From NCBI RefSeq assembly GCF_000003815.2, contig NC_049988.1, positions 23,830,172 through 23,894,171 of the forward strand: a DNA stretch of 64,000 nt, given 5' to 3'. Source of the stretch: Branchiostoma floridae (taxonomy: Eukaryota > Chordata > Leptocardii > Amphioxiformes > Branchiostomatidae). The notes under the pieces are model-generated. The model ran no database searches. It was not told the origin of the DNA and saw only the letters and a program-made list of their open reading frames with translations. This document shows, piece after piece, positions 33,101 through 43,900 of this stretch (positions are counted from its first letter, which is position 1; each line of letters begins with the position of its first letter). Both the position numbers and the translations under genes were made by a program.

Positions 33101-34565
33101 GTGAACTTGCGCTGCCAACAGACTACTTACACGGCACGCAGCACTTCCTGTCGGCCGGCCCGCCACACTTCCCGCTGACGTAAGATCCCGAGCAGTAGTT
33201 GGACGTCACCTTACAGGTTCCACCTGACGCAGAACACGCGCCGTCACTGGAGGCATAGCTAGCGTCCAGGGCCACACCTGGGCGGGAAATATAAACAAAT
33301 AAACAAGCAAACAAACAAATAAAAAACCTCCCGAAGTCACTGCAGGTATAGCTCGCCTCCAGGGCCTTACCTGAACGGGAAAATAAACAAATACGATACC
33401 TCCATTTTTCATGGAGGTAAATATAACCTTCTTGGCGAAGGTAAGATGTCTTAGGACTTGTTGCTTGACTTATATAGTCTCTACCAGACTGACTTTGCTG
33501 GCTATTATAGGGAGAAAAAAGTTCTGTACCAGAGGAGTTGGTTAGCTAAGCGTGGTCTGACTCCTCTGGCCAATTTCCCGCCTTTTTTCCCGAAGTCTAC
33601 AATCTTCGCTAGCCTCCTTCACAGGCGTCTTTGGGGGAGTAGGGGTGGATTCGCAATTTTTACTTGGAGTACACCGGGAAAGGAAAATATGTTGGGAAAG
33701 GAATATATACCAGCTGGAAGCTTGTACGGGCCCCTAGAGTCGTCGGCAAAGGAGGCTAGATCCTCGCACACAAGTAGGAAGGCCTGGTGGAGGCTATGAC
33801 TTACACGTGGCGTCGCAGTTGAGACAGCAGCGTCTGTTAGCGTCCCCGGCACACTTGCTGGTGACGTAACCAGCCTTACAGGTGGTGTAGCGGTAGTCTG
33901 TGCATGTGCCGCCTAGTGCCGCGCACCCACTGTCGTCCAGACCTGTGAGGGATCGAATGAATGAATGAAGGAGGGAACGAGAGATGAGTAAAAGGAAGGA
34001 ATGAGAGAAAGAATGAGAACTGAGTGCAACCGCTGTCATCTAGACCTGAGAGAGGGATGGATGGAATGAATGAGAGAATGCGAGAAGGAATGGACAGGTG
34101 GTGTAGCGGTAGTCTGTACAGGTGCCGCCTAGCACCGTGCAACCCTCGTCTAGAGCTGGGGAGGGAGGAAAAGAATGAAGGAATGAGGGAAGGAATGAGA
34201 GATGAGTGAGCGAAGGAATGAGAGAAGGAATGGACAGGTGATGTACCGGTAGTCTGTACAGGTGCCGCCTAGAGTCGTGCAGCCACCGTCGTCTAGTCAT
34301 GGGAAGAGAGGGAATGGGGAAAGAATGAGACAAGGAATGAAATGAGTGAAAGAAGGAATGAAGAAAAGAAAGCTGTTTTAAAGAGGAGTCCTTTATAGTA
34401 TCAAAAGTAGTAGTTAATGTTAGTCCCGCTATGCTTAAATCAGCAATAAAGACCACGGCTAATACTACTCATTCTCAATAAGGACTGTTGGACAAGTTGA
34501 AGTCCAACTTTACCGTAAGCCGGCCCGACCAGCCCGAGTGCAGCGAGGATGAGTAGAGCCCGCAT
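28955..34565 (-). CDS. Secreted peptidoglycan recognition protein with two Cys-rich modules
   Basis: Gene on the minus strand: 34565-34514 (signal peptide), 33942-33805 and 33277-33131 (cysteine-rich modules), 31989-31856 (PGRP start, DGWGARPPK), a probable exon inside the 30437-31365 gap, 30019-29829 (GWADIGYNF...YEGRGFD) and 29080-28955 (GHRDVGSTSCPGD, stop TGA). All junction phases agree except across the gap (phase 0 to 1), which must hold an exon. Visible zinc-ligand positions of amidase-type PGRPs are kept: Tyr in DIGYNF, and His and Cys in GHRDVGSTSC. The first His (VHHT region) should lie in the gap. Likely an extracellular N-acetylmuramoyl-L-alanine amidase in antibacterial defence. 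Confidence 0.88.
29516..29724 (+). repeat. Two partial Cys-module exon copies, inverted relative to the gene
   Basis: On the plus strand, TCCCAGGACTAGACGAGGG...TACCGCTACACCAT (29516-29579) and a second copy (29665-29724). Each carries an acceptor-like CAG and the first ~60 bp of the 33942 exon (LDEGC...GTCTDYRYT), then breaks into ATTCCTTCTCTC repeats. No donor follows. The gene and its other fragments at 34.0-34.3 kb are on the opposite strand. Confidence 0.8.
29829..30019 (-). CDS. PGRP middle exon
   Basis: Acceptor ATGTTCCAG, donor GTACGG, phase 1 to 0. [34 protein letters not shown], then NQAALDAAKAIIA. This is the core beta-alpha part of the PGRP fold. Confidence 0.9.
30437..31365. other. 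Assembly gap (929 N)
   Basis: Run of N inside the PGRP gene. The domain jumps from HTPIS to GWADIGYNF, and the phases across it differ, so the exon with the VHHT-type zinc ligand is expected here. A 15-bp G run lies just before it (about 30345-30360). Confidence 1.
31515..31632 (-). mobile_element. tRNA-derived SINE, diverged
   Basis: Minus strand: head TGTGGCGTAACAGTTGAAG, then the GCCCTTGGAAAAGGCACC word. It lies in the PGRP intron. Confidence 0.6.
31735..31855 (-). repeat. Two partial copies of a PGRP exon end with its donor
   Basis: Next to the real exon end (31856), the sequence CTTACCTGGCTAATCGG plus CATGTGGTTGGTATATTTGG recurs at 31745 and 31792. On the minus strand each copy reads (PKYTNHM)NTPISQ followed by GTAAG. 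Both lie downstream of the true donor in transcript order. Confidence 0.8.
31856..31989 (-). CDS. PGRP domain first exon
   Basis: Acceptor CCCTTTCCAG, donor GTAAGA, phase 1 to 0. SSGGLSNGVPLADYSQC, then LRDGWGARPPKYTNHMHTPI, the classic start of the PGRP fold (W-G-A-R). Confidence 0.9.
32025..33120. repeat. GA-rich satellite with a repeated ~75-bp insert
   Basis: Long GAGAGA tracts are broken about every 150-200 bp by a conserved block GTGAACTTGTGTTGACAACA, GACTACCTACACATGTGTGT, GGGAGGGGGGTGCGTGTGGG at 32245, 32430, 32588, 32800 and 32960. A sixth block at 33100 runs into the true exon end at 33131, so the block is the intron sequence just downstream of that exon's donor. Serine/arginine-rich frames here are not genes. 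Confidence 0.85.
33131..33277 (-). CDS. PGRP Cys-rich module 2 exon
   Basis: 147 bp, acceptor CCCGCCCAG, donor GTAAGT, phase 1-1. C-x6-C-x6-C-x8-C-x7-CC spacing in DGACSASGGTCK, NYCSGSYVSGKC and ADRKCCVP. A truncated copy of its first ~45 bp lies at about 33335-33380. Confidence 0.85.
33805..33942 (-). CDS. PGRP Cys-rich module 1 exon
   Basis: 138 bp, acceptor CCCTCACAG, donor GTAAGT, phase 1-1. GLDDSGCAALGGTCTDYRYT, TCKAGYVTSKC, NRRCCLNCDAT. Symmetric phases let modules duplicate without frame loss. The module may bind chitin or glycan or be defensin-like; that is a guess from cysteine spacing. Confidence 0.85.
34020..34298 (-). repeat. Three partial copies of Cys-module exon 1
   Basis: Fragments at 34020-34048, 34095-34157 and 34235-34298 match the first 30-65 bp of the 33942-33805 exon (GLDDSGC; LDEGCTVLGGTCTDYRYTTC). 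Each is set in GGAATGAGA-type repeats. They end at the codons for TTC before any donor. They lie between the signal exon and the true module exon. Confidence 0.8.
34514..34565 (-). CDS. PGRP signal-peptide exon
   Basis: ATG at 34565 gives MRALLILAALGLVGPAYG, a clear secretion signal. Donor GTAAAG in phase 1. No TATA box is obvious upstream. Confidence 0.85.
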
Positions 34566-36595
34566 GTTTCCCTGTCAGAGTCCAGCCGTGAAGTAAACCA
34601 AGGTCTGTAACCACGTACGACACGTACAGACGGCGAGGAATCATCCCTAGCCTCCTTCGCAGGCTTCTAGCAGCGCTGTTTTGTTTTTTTGTTTGTTTGT
34701 TTTTTGCGGGAGCGCTGATTCGTTACGTTCAACATAGGCGTTCTTTAGTGTTGGGCGAGCGCGGAAATTCTCTCCCCCTGCATTAGAGAACTAAGGTTTA
34801 AAAATCAAGAAAACAAAATCGCTGCTAGTTAGAAGTCTGCGAGGAAGGCTAGAGTGAACCAAGGTCTGCCCCGTGTGAAACGTACATATGTCAGGGAAGG
34901 GAAGGGGGAAGTTTGCTGAACAAACTCGCCACGTTTCACCGCTCGTTATCAAACTCACCTTCGTTATAATATAAAGTTTATTGCAAATTCTTGCCCGTGG
35001 ACTAATTGCAGGTAACATGAGTGATTCAAACAGTGTAAAAACAATATCACACGTGTCTACTATAGTCTAAAGCTAGTGAAAGCTACCTCTAGATCATGGG
35101 TTTATATTGGGTTCGACTCCTTTTTCGAAGACAGTGGAAGACGAAAGATCCCACCTTTTTTTAATTATGTGTGGGTTTTGTGATGTTAGAAGGAGAACTG
35201 TTTTCTTTTTGTCAGTGAATGCGAGGAAGTAATACCTTCAGTGCGCAATAACTGTACAAGTTTATCTACTCATACATAACTACAGTTCTAAGAGGTTAAT
35301 CTACTTGATACAAGGGTGCATAGTATGGGATGAAAATGGTCTTTTGCCATCATTGGAGGGATTTCTAGCGTCGAGACATTATCTAATTTCAGAATTTAAT
35401 GTCACGTGTATTAGAGATTCATGGTCTTAAAAGACTTGTTGAATTCTAGTTAGTATATTTACGTGTACCAACTACCATGGGGGACAAACATTTGCACGGA
35501 TGTGAGACTTGTACCTATATTTATGTAGAACAAACAACGCTTCCTGTCACAAGGGGGTCGTGTGGCAAGGTGCTTGATTGATCACCTAGAGGTCCTGAGT
35601 TCGAATGTGTTGATATGCCACCGATCTTGTACCCTTACATTTGGGGAAAAGGCACTTGATACGACTTACCTCACTCTACTCAGGTGAAAAATGAGAACCT
35701 AGCTTCAGTTTCGGATATGACATTCATTGGCGCCCCGTGTTTCGGAGAGCCACACCCCACGCACGTTAAAGAACCCACCGCACTTATCGAAAAGAGTAAG
35801 GGTCCTTCCTGGAGTGAGTGGATCAAACCTGGCTTACAGTTTTGTCTCCGGGTTAAATATTGAAAATGTGAAAGTCACCTGTTATGTCAATCCTTTCACT
35901 AATGTATAATGAGGTAAATTGTAATAGATAAAAGAAAAGGCGTCATCTAAACACTACAGAGTTCGATATTAAATCAAACGTACGACAGTAACACTGTTTT
36001 TTTTTTACAAAAATATTATAGAAAGACACCTATACATAAAGAAACGACCTTTCTGTAAGCTAAACATGGTCACCACAGGGCAACGTTCGTTCTAAAAACC
36101 GTTGTCAATTGTTATCTTTTTTTGTTTGTTAATTACGAATAAAAGCAAATATTCAAGAGGATACTATATATGTAACTAACAAACACCCTTTCAAGTCACA
36201 AGATAAACTCGTGAGTCGTACTCTAATTGCTTAAGTGAAAATGGTGCGTTGTCTTATTATTTTGTTGGATAAAAGATAGAATAACACAAGTCAAATCACT
36301 AATATAGTCAGGTAAACCAAGGTATTATCCCGTTGAATGATTTGTTTATCCCTTACTCTGATATGTGTTTTACGACAGTCATAAAGAAGCTGGCTATGAG
36401 AGAACTAGTGTCATTCTTAAGTCAACTTACACTTCTACTTTATACACCCAAATGTAGCACAGCTGGTGACCGTGACAGTTATATTGACCAATTTTATTCT
36501 TCCACTGGTCGTGACTGAGAAGACAGACGCTATGTAAATGTTTGCAGGGAGTTTCTTACTCTCGAAGCAGAGGTTCGGCTCGATCGGGCTGTTTT

Positions 36596-36599
<4 letters not shown>
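34566..36599. other. Upstream intergenic stretch
   Basis: 5' flank of the PGRP gene. Apart from the SINE at 35553-35825 only AT-rich DNA and short chance frames. Confidence 0.6.
35553..35825 (+). mobile_element. tRNA-derived SINE, nearly full length
   Basis: Head GTGTGGCAAGGTGCTTGATT with B box GAGTTCGAATG, then TTGTACCC...GGGGAAAAGGCACTTGAT and the tail CACGTTAAAGAACCCAC. The best complete example in the window. Confidence 0.75.
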
Positions 36600-36676
<77 letters not shown>

Positions 36677-36679
36677 CGC

Positions 36680-36741
<62 letters not shown>
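36600..36741. repeat. (TG)n microsatellite
   Basis: About 140 bp of TG with a GTGCGCGCG interruption near 36671-36680. It produces Cys/Val-only frames. Confidence 0.95.
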
Positions 36742-36744
<3 letters not shown>

Positions 36745-36851
36745 ATCGAGCTTTTTATTTTGTACCGTTTCCTTATGTCACGCGTCCAAACGTAAAGAAA
36801 GTGGTATAAAAATAGAAAGTCCGATAAATACGCATTTACAAACTGCAGGGG

Positions 36852-37037
36852 GCCGAGCGTCTGCTTGGAGAGTAGGAATTTCCCCCAGCTCTTTTCGACA
36901 AGTACAAGGAACAGTGGACCACGGCCTAAAAACTGCAACCCTTTCCAGTAGCATGCATGTTGGTCTAGCGACACAGTGGGGATTCAAACTCGTGGCTTCT
37001 TGGTCTAGGGGCGGGGTCACTGACCGCTAGACTGTGT
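36852..37037 (-). mobile_element. tRNA-derived SINE fragment
   Basis: Minus strand: CACAGTCTAGCGGTCAGTGA head, then B-box-like GAGTTTGAATCCCC. Confidence 0.55.
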
Positions 37038-37194
37038 TCGCTACTTTATACACATGTAATATGTACTGAGTCACTTTAATCTTATCCCGTGTAAAAACAT
37101 GAGGGAATCCCAGCCGGAAGTCGCGGCTTGTTCCGCTGTCTTAATCCTGTACTTGGCTGAGACAAAGCCCTTAACGGGTAAGACATAATGTTAG

Positions 37195-37800
37195 GAATTA
37201 GCGCAGTGGGAGAACATTAGTGTGATTCACGCTTAGGAAACGCGAAGACTTTCCACCGAACTGGCACGGAATACGGGTAGTGGATATGGTGTATGGTTAT
37301 GACAAAGAACATTACAAATATGATCGTATAGTGAGATTGCATGGAACACTTGCTGTGACTTTGTAGTATAGATGTTACACTGTTAGCTGGCAATGCTGTA
37401 AGCTCTCTAAATCAGAAAAAGGGAGAGGTTTGGAGACCTTGAACTCATGAAATAGAAGTATTGACAACAACCTTGTGCCCATTCAAATACAGACGTAACG
37501 TGAGCAATAGGAGGACATCAGTGTGATTCACGCTTAGGAAACGCGAAGACTTTCAACTGCACTGGAACGCCACATAACTGTAAGACATAACTACATGTGT
37601 ATGTTGCCATGTTATGTCAAAGAACATTACGAAAATGATCGTATAGTGAGATTGTATGGTAGACATCATTTTGTGACATTGTAGTATATGCGTAAACTTG
37701 CTGTTGTGACCTTGTAGTATATCTATTTGTATCTTCTTAACTGACAGTGATGTAAGCTATCTAAATCAGAAAAAGGGAGAGGTTTGGAGACCTTGGCAAT
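37195..37800. repeat. ~300-bp direct repeat, two copies
   Basis: GTGTGATTCACGCTTAGGAA, GATCGTATAGTGAGATTG and CAGAAAAAGGGAGAGGTTTG occur in the same order at 37220-37435 and 37520-37795. Non-coding. Confidence 0.85.
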
Positions 37801-38574
37801 AACCTTTGTCCATTTGTTTGGGAACTGTTGTGTTTCTTAAGTCTCCTACGAACGTAGCCGAATGAATTGTAAGAGAATCTTAAATTCGGCAGCTATAACA
37901 ATGACGGATATCAGGCTACTTCAAGTAGTCACATTTTATAAGAGTCTCTATCTCTTAAAAAAAAAAGTCACCTTAAGAAAACTTAATAGCACTTTAAAAG
38001 TGTCACAATTGTGGTGACACACTTCAAGGTGTGCTCCTGGTCCCTTGGTACACGTCTGTGGCTCCCCTCGAAGCATTCGTGATATATTTTAAGCGTCCAA
38101 GTTGTCTTAACGAATAATATGGCACCTTGAGAAGGACCCTGGGATCCTTAAGGGATAATATTACATCTTGAGAAGCATCCTTGCCCCTCAAGACTCTAAT
38201 CCGCCGACCTCACGTTCTCAAGGCGGTCAGGGCTTCTCAAGATTCGACAGGCTGTCGTTAAGATTTCATCACAGGCGTTTCCAAGACAAGGACTCGGGTT
38301 GTACCATCCGTCCCGAATGTTCTTGGCATGTTCTTAGATTTTTAGACAAGTAAAGAAAACGACAACAACAAAAACTGAAAATAAGAAAAGAATTTGCCAC
38401 AAAAGGAAAGGAATATTGAATATTCGACGGAACGATAGACTATTTGAAAAGGGGACAATGAAAATGATTTATTTTCAGCCCACCCCTGCTAGTAAATGGT
38501 CGGGTCCATCTGTCGGAACGAGGCGCCGTGTGTTATGACTTCGGCACGCGGAGCATCTCGGATCTCTCTCCTCT

Positions 38575-39760
38575 ATCACAAGTATGCAATAATCGGCATA
38601 CAGACCTACAGCCGCAGGCACTGTACACTTACGGAAACATTCCGTACATCTTACAGAGAGCTTGGGGAATTTCCTCGTACAATTCTAAGATACAATTCTA
38701 GTGGACTCAACGGTGAAATAACGTCTTGTGTCAGTCTGTCAATGCCCCCTGTATTTTAGGCCAGTAATGACCCACGTGACCTGGGATAAATATTACTTTC
38801 TTCTATGTCTGAATAAAGAGTGATTTTACTACTGTAGATACTGTAAATAGCGTCTGCCTTCTCTGTCAGGACCAGTGGAAGACTTCATTCATAACTAGAG
38901 GCAGAAGCACTGCACACTCACGGACACATTCTCCACGCCTTACAGAGAGCTGGGGGAATTTCTCTGTACAATGAACCTGTAGATACCGCATAATCTCCAA
39001 GCAGATCCTACGATAGCATATGAGATAGTATCAAAAGCTGGGTGAGGAGTGAAGCCGGCTTAGGAGTGTGTATGCGACCGGAGGTGCCCGTTTGACTCCC
39101 TTTGGCCGGCTATACTCTTAGGCCAGCTTTGATACTCTCTTTGATATAGTAAATATGTAACTTTATATACAGTTTATACAGATGCAGAGGCACCGTACAC
39201 TCACGGACACATTCTCAACATCTTACAGAGAGCTGGGGGAATTTCCTCGTACAATGAACCTGTAGATAGCTGTCTACAGCGCCTATCTCCTTTGTCACGA
39301 CCAGTGGACTGAGAAGAGTTTTTCATTAATAACTTAGCAATTATGTACATACAGAGAAAGAGGCACACTCATGGATACATTCTTGACATCTTACCAAGAG
39401 CTGGGGGAATTTCTCCGTTACAGTACTAGTACATAAGTGTCTACCTTCTCTGTCACGACCAATGGAAGAACAGCTCTTCATCATAACTATCGGCATACAG
39501 AGCTACAGCCGCAGGTGCACTCACGGACACATATTCCACATCTTACAGAGAGCTGGGTGAATTCTCTCGTACAATAAACCTGTAGATAAATGTCTACAGC
39601 GTCTATCTTTATTGTCACGACCAGTGGACTGAGAAGAGTTTTTCATTCATAACTTAGCAATTATGTACATACAGAGAAAGAGGCACCGCACACTCACGGA
39701 TACATTCTTGACATCTTACAGAGAGCTTGGGGAATTCCCCGGTATAGTGATAAGTTGGAG
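38575..39760. repeat. 150-300 bp degenerate tandem repeat, six copies
   Basis: The block CACTCACGGACACATTC...CTTACAGAGAGCTGGGGGAA recurs near 38620, 38910, 39190, 39365, 39515 and 39690, often preceded by ACCAGTGGACTGAGAAGAG. No coding frame. 37801-38574 shows no gene. Confidence 0.8.
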
Positions 39761-40020
39761 TCTATAGCTCTTCATTCACAACTACGCAATAATGTCATTT
39801 ACAGGTCCACACTGTCGCTATTAATCATTTTACACATTAACAATGGACCACGTTCTCTTCCAGCCAAACTTTGGCTCGCTCTTTAACGTTTGAAATTTTT
39901 TCTCAACCAACCTCTGCTTGGAGAATAGCTATAGGGTAACCTGGCGTTACGTAAGTACTCTTCAAGCAGAGTTCGATGGGCAAGATCGTGACCTTTTTCT
40001 TTTAGCTGACAGATAAAAAA

Positions 40021-40142
40021 CTAGCCTGGTATTCAGCCGTAATATAGCTCCCGATTCTCTTCTCTCCTCTTTGCAATTACAATTGTAATTGCAAAGAGGA
40101 GAGAAGAGACTCGGGAGCATATTACGGCTGAATACCCAGGCT
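40021..40142. mobile_element. Near-perfect 120-bp palindrome
   Basis: TAGCCTGGTATTCAGCCGTA reads to a centre at CAATTACAATTGTAATTG and back as its complement to GGCTGAATACCCAGGCTA, with three or four mismatches. A fold-back MITE with almost no loop. Confidence 0.85.
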
Positions 40143-40317
40143 AAAAAACGGCATATAAGAAAAGAGGTTCGGCTCTGGTTGTCTTTTACGTATTTTGAAA
40201 CATTTTTCGTATTCATCGGGCTTTCTATTCTGTCCTAGTCTTCATGTAAGTCGGATATGACTAAATCTGGACAAGTCCGACAAAACCGAACCTCTGTTTG
40301 GAGAGTAGCTCCAGAAT

Positions 40318-40578
40318 AATCTGGCGTTAGGCGCCGTTTGCCAAGGGCAACCAGCGCTGGCAGCTTCAGTACCGTAACAAGACGCAAGGGCGACAAAAAT
40401 CTAATCGTTTCCATGTTTTTATCAATACCTACCTACATGCCAAATATCAATGCGATTCATTCAGGCGTTCTCGAGTTATGCTGGTCCTTTGCAAACACAC
40501 ACTGTGGTAAACACACACACAGACACACAAACAAACAAAAAACGCTACCCAAGGTAAAACCTTCTTGGCGAAGGTACA
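40318..40578 (+). repeat. Dispersed repeat ending ACCTTCTTGGCGAAGGT
   Basis: Shares CAGTACCGTAACAAG, AATCGTTTCCATG, TACATGCCAAATATCAATGC and the end ACCTTCTTGGCGAAGGT with 58200-58422 (+); a related piece is at about 47550-47640. Probably a retroposon family. Confidence 0.65.
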
Positions 40579-40884
40579 AAAGGTCATCAACCCCTGCTTG
40601 GAGAGTTGTGTTATATGCCGTTCGCCAAGGGCACGTCCCGGCCCCGCCTTGCCGCTGTATGGCCATAATTGGGCTAATCAGACATACATGGTGACTGCGG
40701 GAGCGCCGCCGGCTGGATATAGTCCCTGCAGGACCCGTGAGCGGTGATGTAAGGCCTGGAGAACTCGGCCCGACGCGTGAGGAGTCAGCCACACGACTAC
40801 ACGGAGGAGTTCAGACTAAGTGAGACGTCAGGCGGGAAGGATGTGTTGAAGGCTCTGAGTGAACCCACACACGCACACAGCAGT

Positions 40885-40936
40885 ATGGACGTGTTTTCAC
40901 TGATACAGGCTACTCTGGTGCTGGCGATCCTGAAAG
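40885..40936 (+). CDS. Probable signal-peptide exon of the nicotinic receptor gene
   Basis: ATG in CAGCAGTATGG begins MDVFSLIQATLVLAILKG, a secretion signal, with donor GTACAT in phase 1. The next plus-strand exon found that accepts phase 1 and starts a mature secreted domain is at 61700 ([19 protein letters not shown]). Joined, they form a normal Cys-loop receptor N-terminus. The link across 20.8 kb is inference from phase and content. Confidence 0.5.
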
Positions 40937-43900
40937 GTACATTTACATTGTTTTCTATATATGAATAAACCCCTGGTGTAGGTTATATTCGTAGCCACTG
41001 CAGATAGACTGTTATGAAAACACAATGATGTATTTAAACCGTTGTTTTGTAAGTTCTTTTTTGTTTTTTGTAAGGTTCTGAAATGGACTGTGTTCCACAG
41101 TGTCCAATTTCTCGCCACTACTGGTTTTCTTTGCTCTACATCCTACTATTCTCAGTTTATTTTTTTCTAAGACACGCAAGCGTTTCCTCCTTGTAGCCTG
41201 TATCTTAAGACGTGAGATGCGTCTTGTTCTTTTTCTTGAGGTGTAAGAACATGGTAAAAAGGTGACGCACACTCACGCACATCTCTGATGACCTTTCCGT
41301 ACGACCTGGAGGTCACCAGGGTCACGATGTGTCACCTCTCTTCCGCCATTGTCGTCCGATTTTTCATCCGGATGATCCAACAGTGTGCAAATATGGAGAT
41401 ATGGAAATGTGTATTTTGATACGGCTAAGCTGACAGAAAGATTAACCTCGCTGATCGCGAGATAGAAAAAAAGGACGATGCTATGTAAATGTAACGGTCC
41501 ACAGAGATTCATTGTACTACTTTTCGTAGAGTACAATAAACAGAAAAACGCATCATAAGGCAACACTATAAGTAATAAACCCTTTTTCGTATCGTTTACG
41601 GGTTTATACTAGTTAATTTGAACTCATAACCTTCTTTTTTAGACGGTTTTAAGACTTATTTTGATAGAGAGAAAAAAGATTTTTTGACACACACACACAA
41701 ACGTGGGGGTCACCATCAACAATGCCATGTACACCAATAGCATCGGAGTCAAGACCACAATGTTTTTGATCTGATGTTTTCCCAACAACAGATTTTTGGT
41801 GGTGTTAGGTCGTACAAAAACAACTGGCTTACACTGTGGTTCCCACGACAGTTACTAAGTCACATAAAACACTACTGATGACAGCCACGTCTGTACCCGA
41901 CCTTATTAAGCGCCCTGCAGCATATTTTCTCTATGTTCCATATAGACATAGGGAGTCGTCCAACGACCCACGCACCAAATGCCTGGTTGGTGTCCGTGTC
42001 TTTTCATTCTACAATAGCAAATAAAACTACATTTAGAGATTATTCTAAAAAAATGTAAGTTATATTTGTATTTACACCTGAAAAAGAGCGGCTGTAACGT
42101 TAGTGTTGCAACTCTGGAGCTTATTTATTTATTTATTATTCATCTCAAAACGTTAACGGGTGGGTAACCCCTACAACTTAGGTATTATCGGGCTTGGCCC
42201 TACATACTTGGAATTAAAACACTGTCATTTTTTTCTAACTATATCAACTTCGAGAAACGGTTCTATCCTGGGTAGGGCATCTCGAATGGGGCTGCATCCG
42301 TTTTTCGGAAGGGACGTTCGCGCACGTTAAAGCGGAACTATTGTAACGTTCTTGTAAAAATATACCCCGCTACTCAAAGGGCAAAGAAACATACTGACCC
42401 ATGTGCCACTAGGCACTACAAGTTGAAAATCAACCAGAAAATATGCTTCTGGAACAAATGTACTGCCGAAGTCACGTCAAGCATTTCTATGAACTGTTGA
42501 GCCCAATCCGATAAACCGACTGCTATGATAAGTCCTTAAACTCCGATATGTCAGATTTAATGACAGTGTGTACGAAGGACAACAATACCGGCTGACTACG
42601 TCCATATTTATCGACAGGAATTGATGTTCGTCCCTTGGAACTTTATTCTTTGCTTTCAGACACAAGATATGTCAATATCAACGTAACCAAACATTAGATA
42701 TAACAACCACAATGATAAAAAGAAACAATATGAGAAACAATAGTAAAAACTACAATGACAGAAGGAAACAATGACGACTTACATAAAGCTAAACTTTGAC
42801 GGGTCCTTCATAAGTTTCTTTTATATCATAACAATATTGCTTAATTGATAAATTCACTGTCTCGAGGGCCATTGTAGGACAATTCATAATTTCTATGAAC
42901 TCATCCGGATTTGGGTTTCTTGAATAAAATGACGGGATACCGGTTGACTGGGTCCATATTTAGCGACAGGAATTGATGTCCGTCCCGCGGGAAAGTGTTT
43001 AATTTGTAGGTGATGAATGACGGGCAGGGACAATATTTCACCGGCACATGTTCACTGTGACACCCGCGCGGGGCCGCATTTCCCTGGCCTCCACCAGGCC
43101 ATCCTACGCCTACTGGGTACGGAGAAAGTAGAATTGGGCAAAATATCGGAAAAATTGGCCAGGGGAGACACACGCGCGCGGTGCCCTTCCCCGTAAGATT
43201 AACAACGTTAACTTCTTTGCTGACCACGCGATTCTTTGAAAAGTACTATATCCCGGAAACATTTACAAAGCTGTTATGGAGAACATTTTTTCGTAGTGTC
43301 TTTTCTTGTTTGATAGCATAGCAATAATGATGAATTTGAAAACTATTGTCATGAATTTCGTAGAATTTCAACTTGTCGGCTTCGAGGTAAAGATGCTTGA
43401 GAAAGGCCTGTTTCTGTCCTTTCTTTTTGTCTGGCCTTTTGTTGAGAATTCGCCGTCCAGAGAGCTCTGTAATGGAAACCATCCCCGTAAAATTTCCCGG
43501 CGTGCGTAAATGAACTGGACGGGCGGACTACATTCGCAGCACCGTAGAGACAGCGGAGAGCTTCCGATTGCATTGTTCCCGAGCTAGTTCCGTTGTAAAA
43601 CAGTTCCAGTTTCAGTGTAAATGCACAACAAGTCTAATCTTTGGAAACCATCTCGCCGCCAATTTACACTCCGTACGGCTCGGTTTTCTCAAGGGCGACT
43701 CGTCTTTTCTCTGTCCTTTTATGGGCAATGGCCTAGTTCAGAAGCGAAATACTGGTCCGTGTGGTAGATATCGTTCGTGATTGTATGTATTTTTCTGCGG
43801 TATTTGTTGTTGTTTTTAGGAAATAGGTGCAAACAGTTGGTCACGGCTGTTTGCACAGCTCAATTCTAGCCTCCAGGCAGCTGTTGGTTGAGACAACAAT

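Noticed and set aside
31835-33166. Arg/Glu- or Ser/Leu-rich ORFs in the GA satellite (also 53103-53558)
   Set aside because: Low-complexity translations of GA repeats inside a PGRP intron or intergenic DNA.
36435-37030. Cys/Val- and His/Thr-rich ORFs at (TG)n and (CA)n tracts (also 6250-6567 and 45790-46023)
   Set aside because: Microsatellite translations with no conserved residues outside the repeat.
38575-39760. CRISPR-like regular array
   Set aside because: Units of 150-300 bp that diverge throughout; a eukaryotic tandem repeat, not short repeats with unique spacers.
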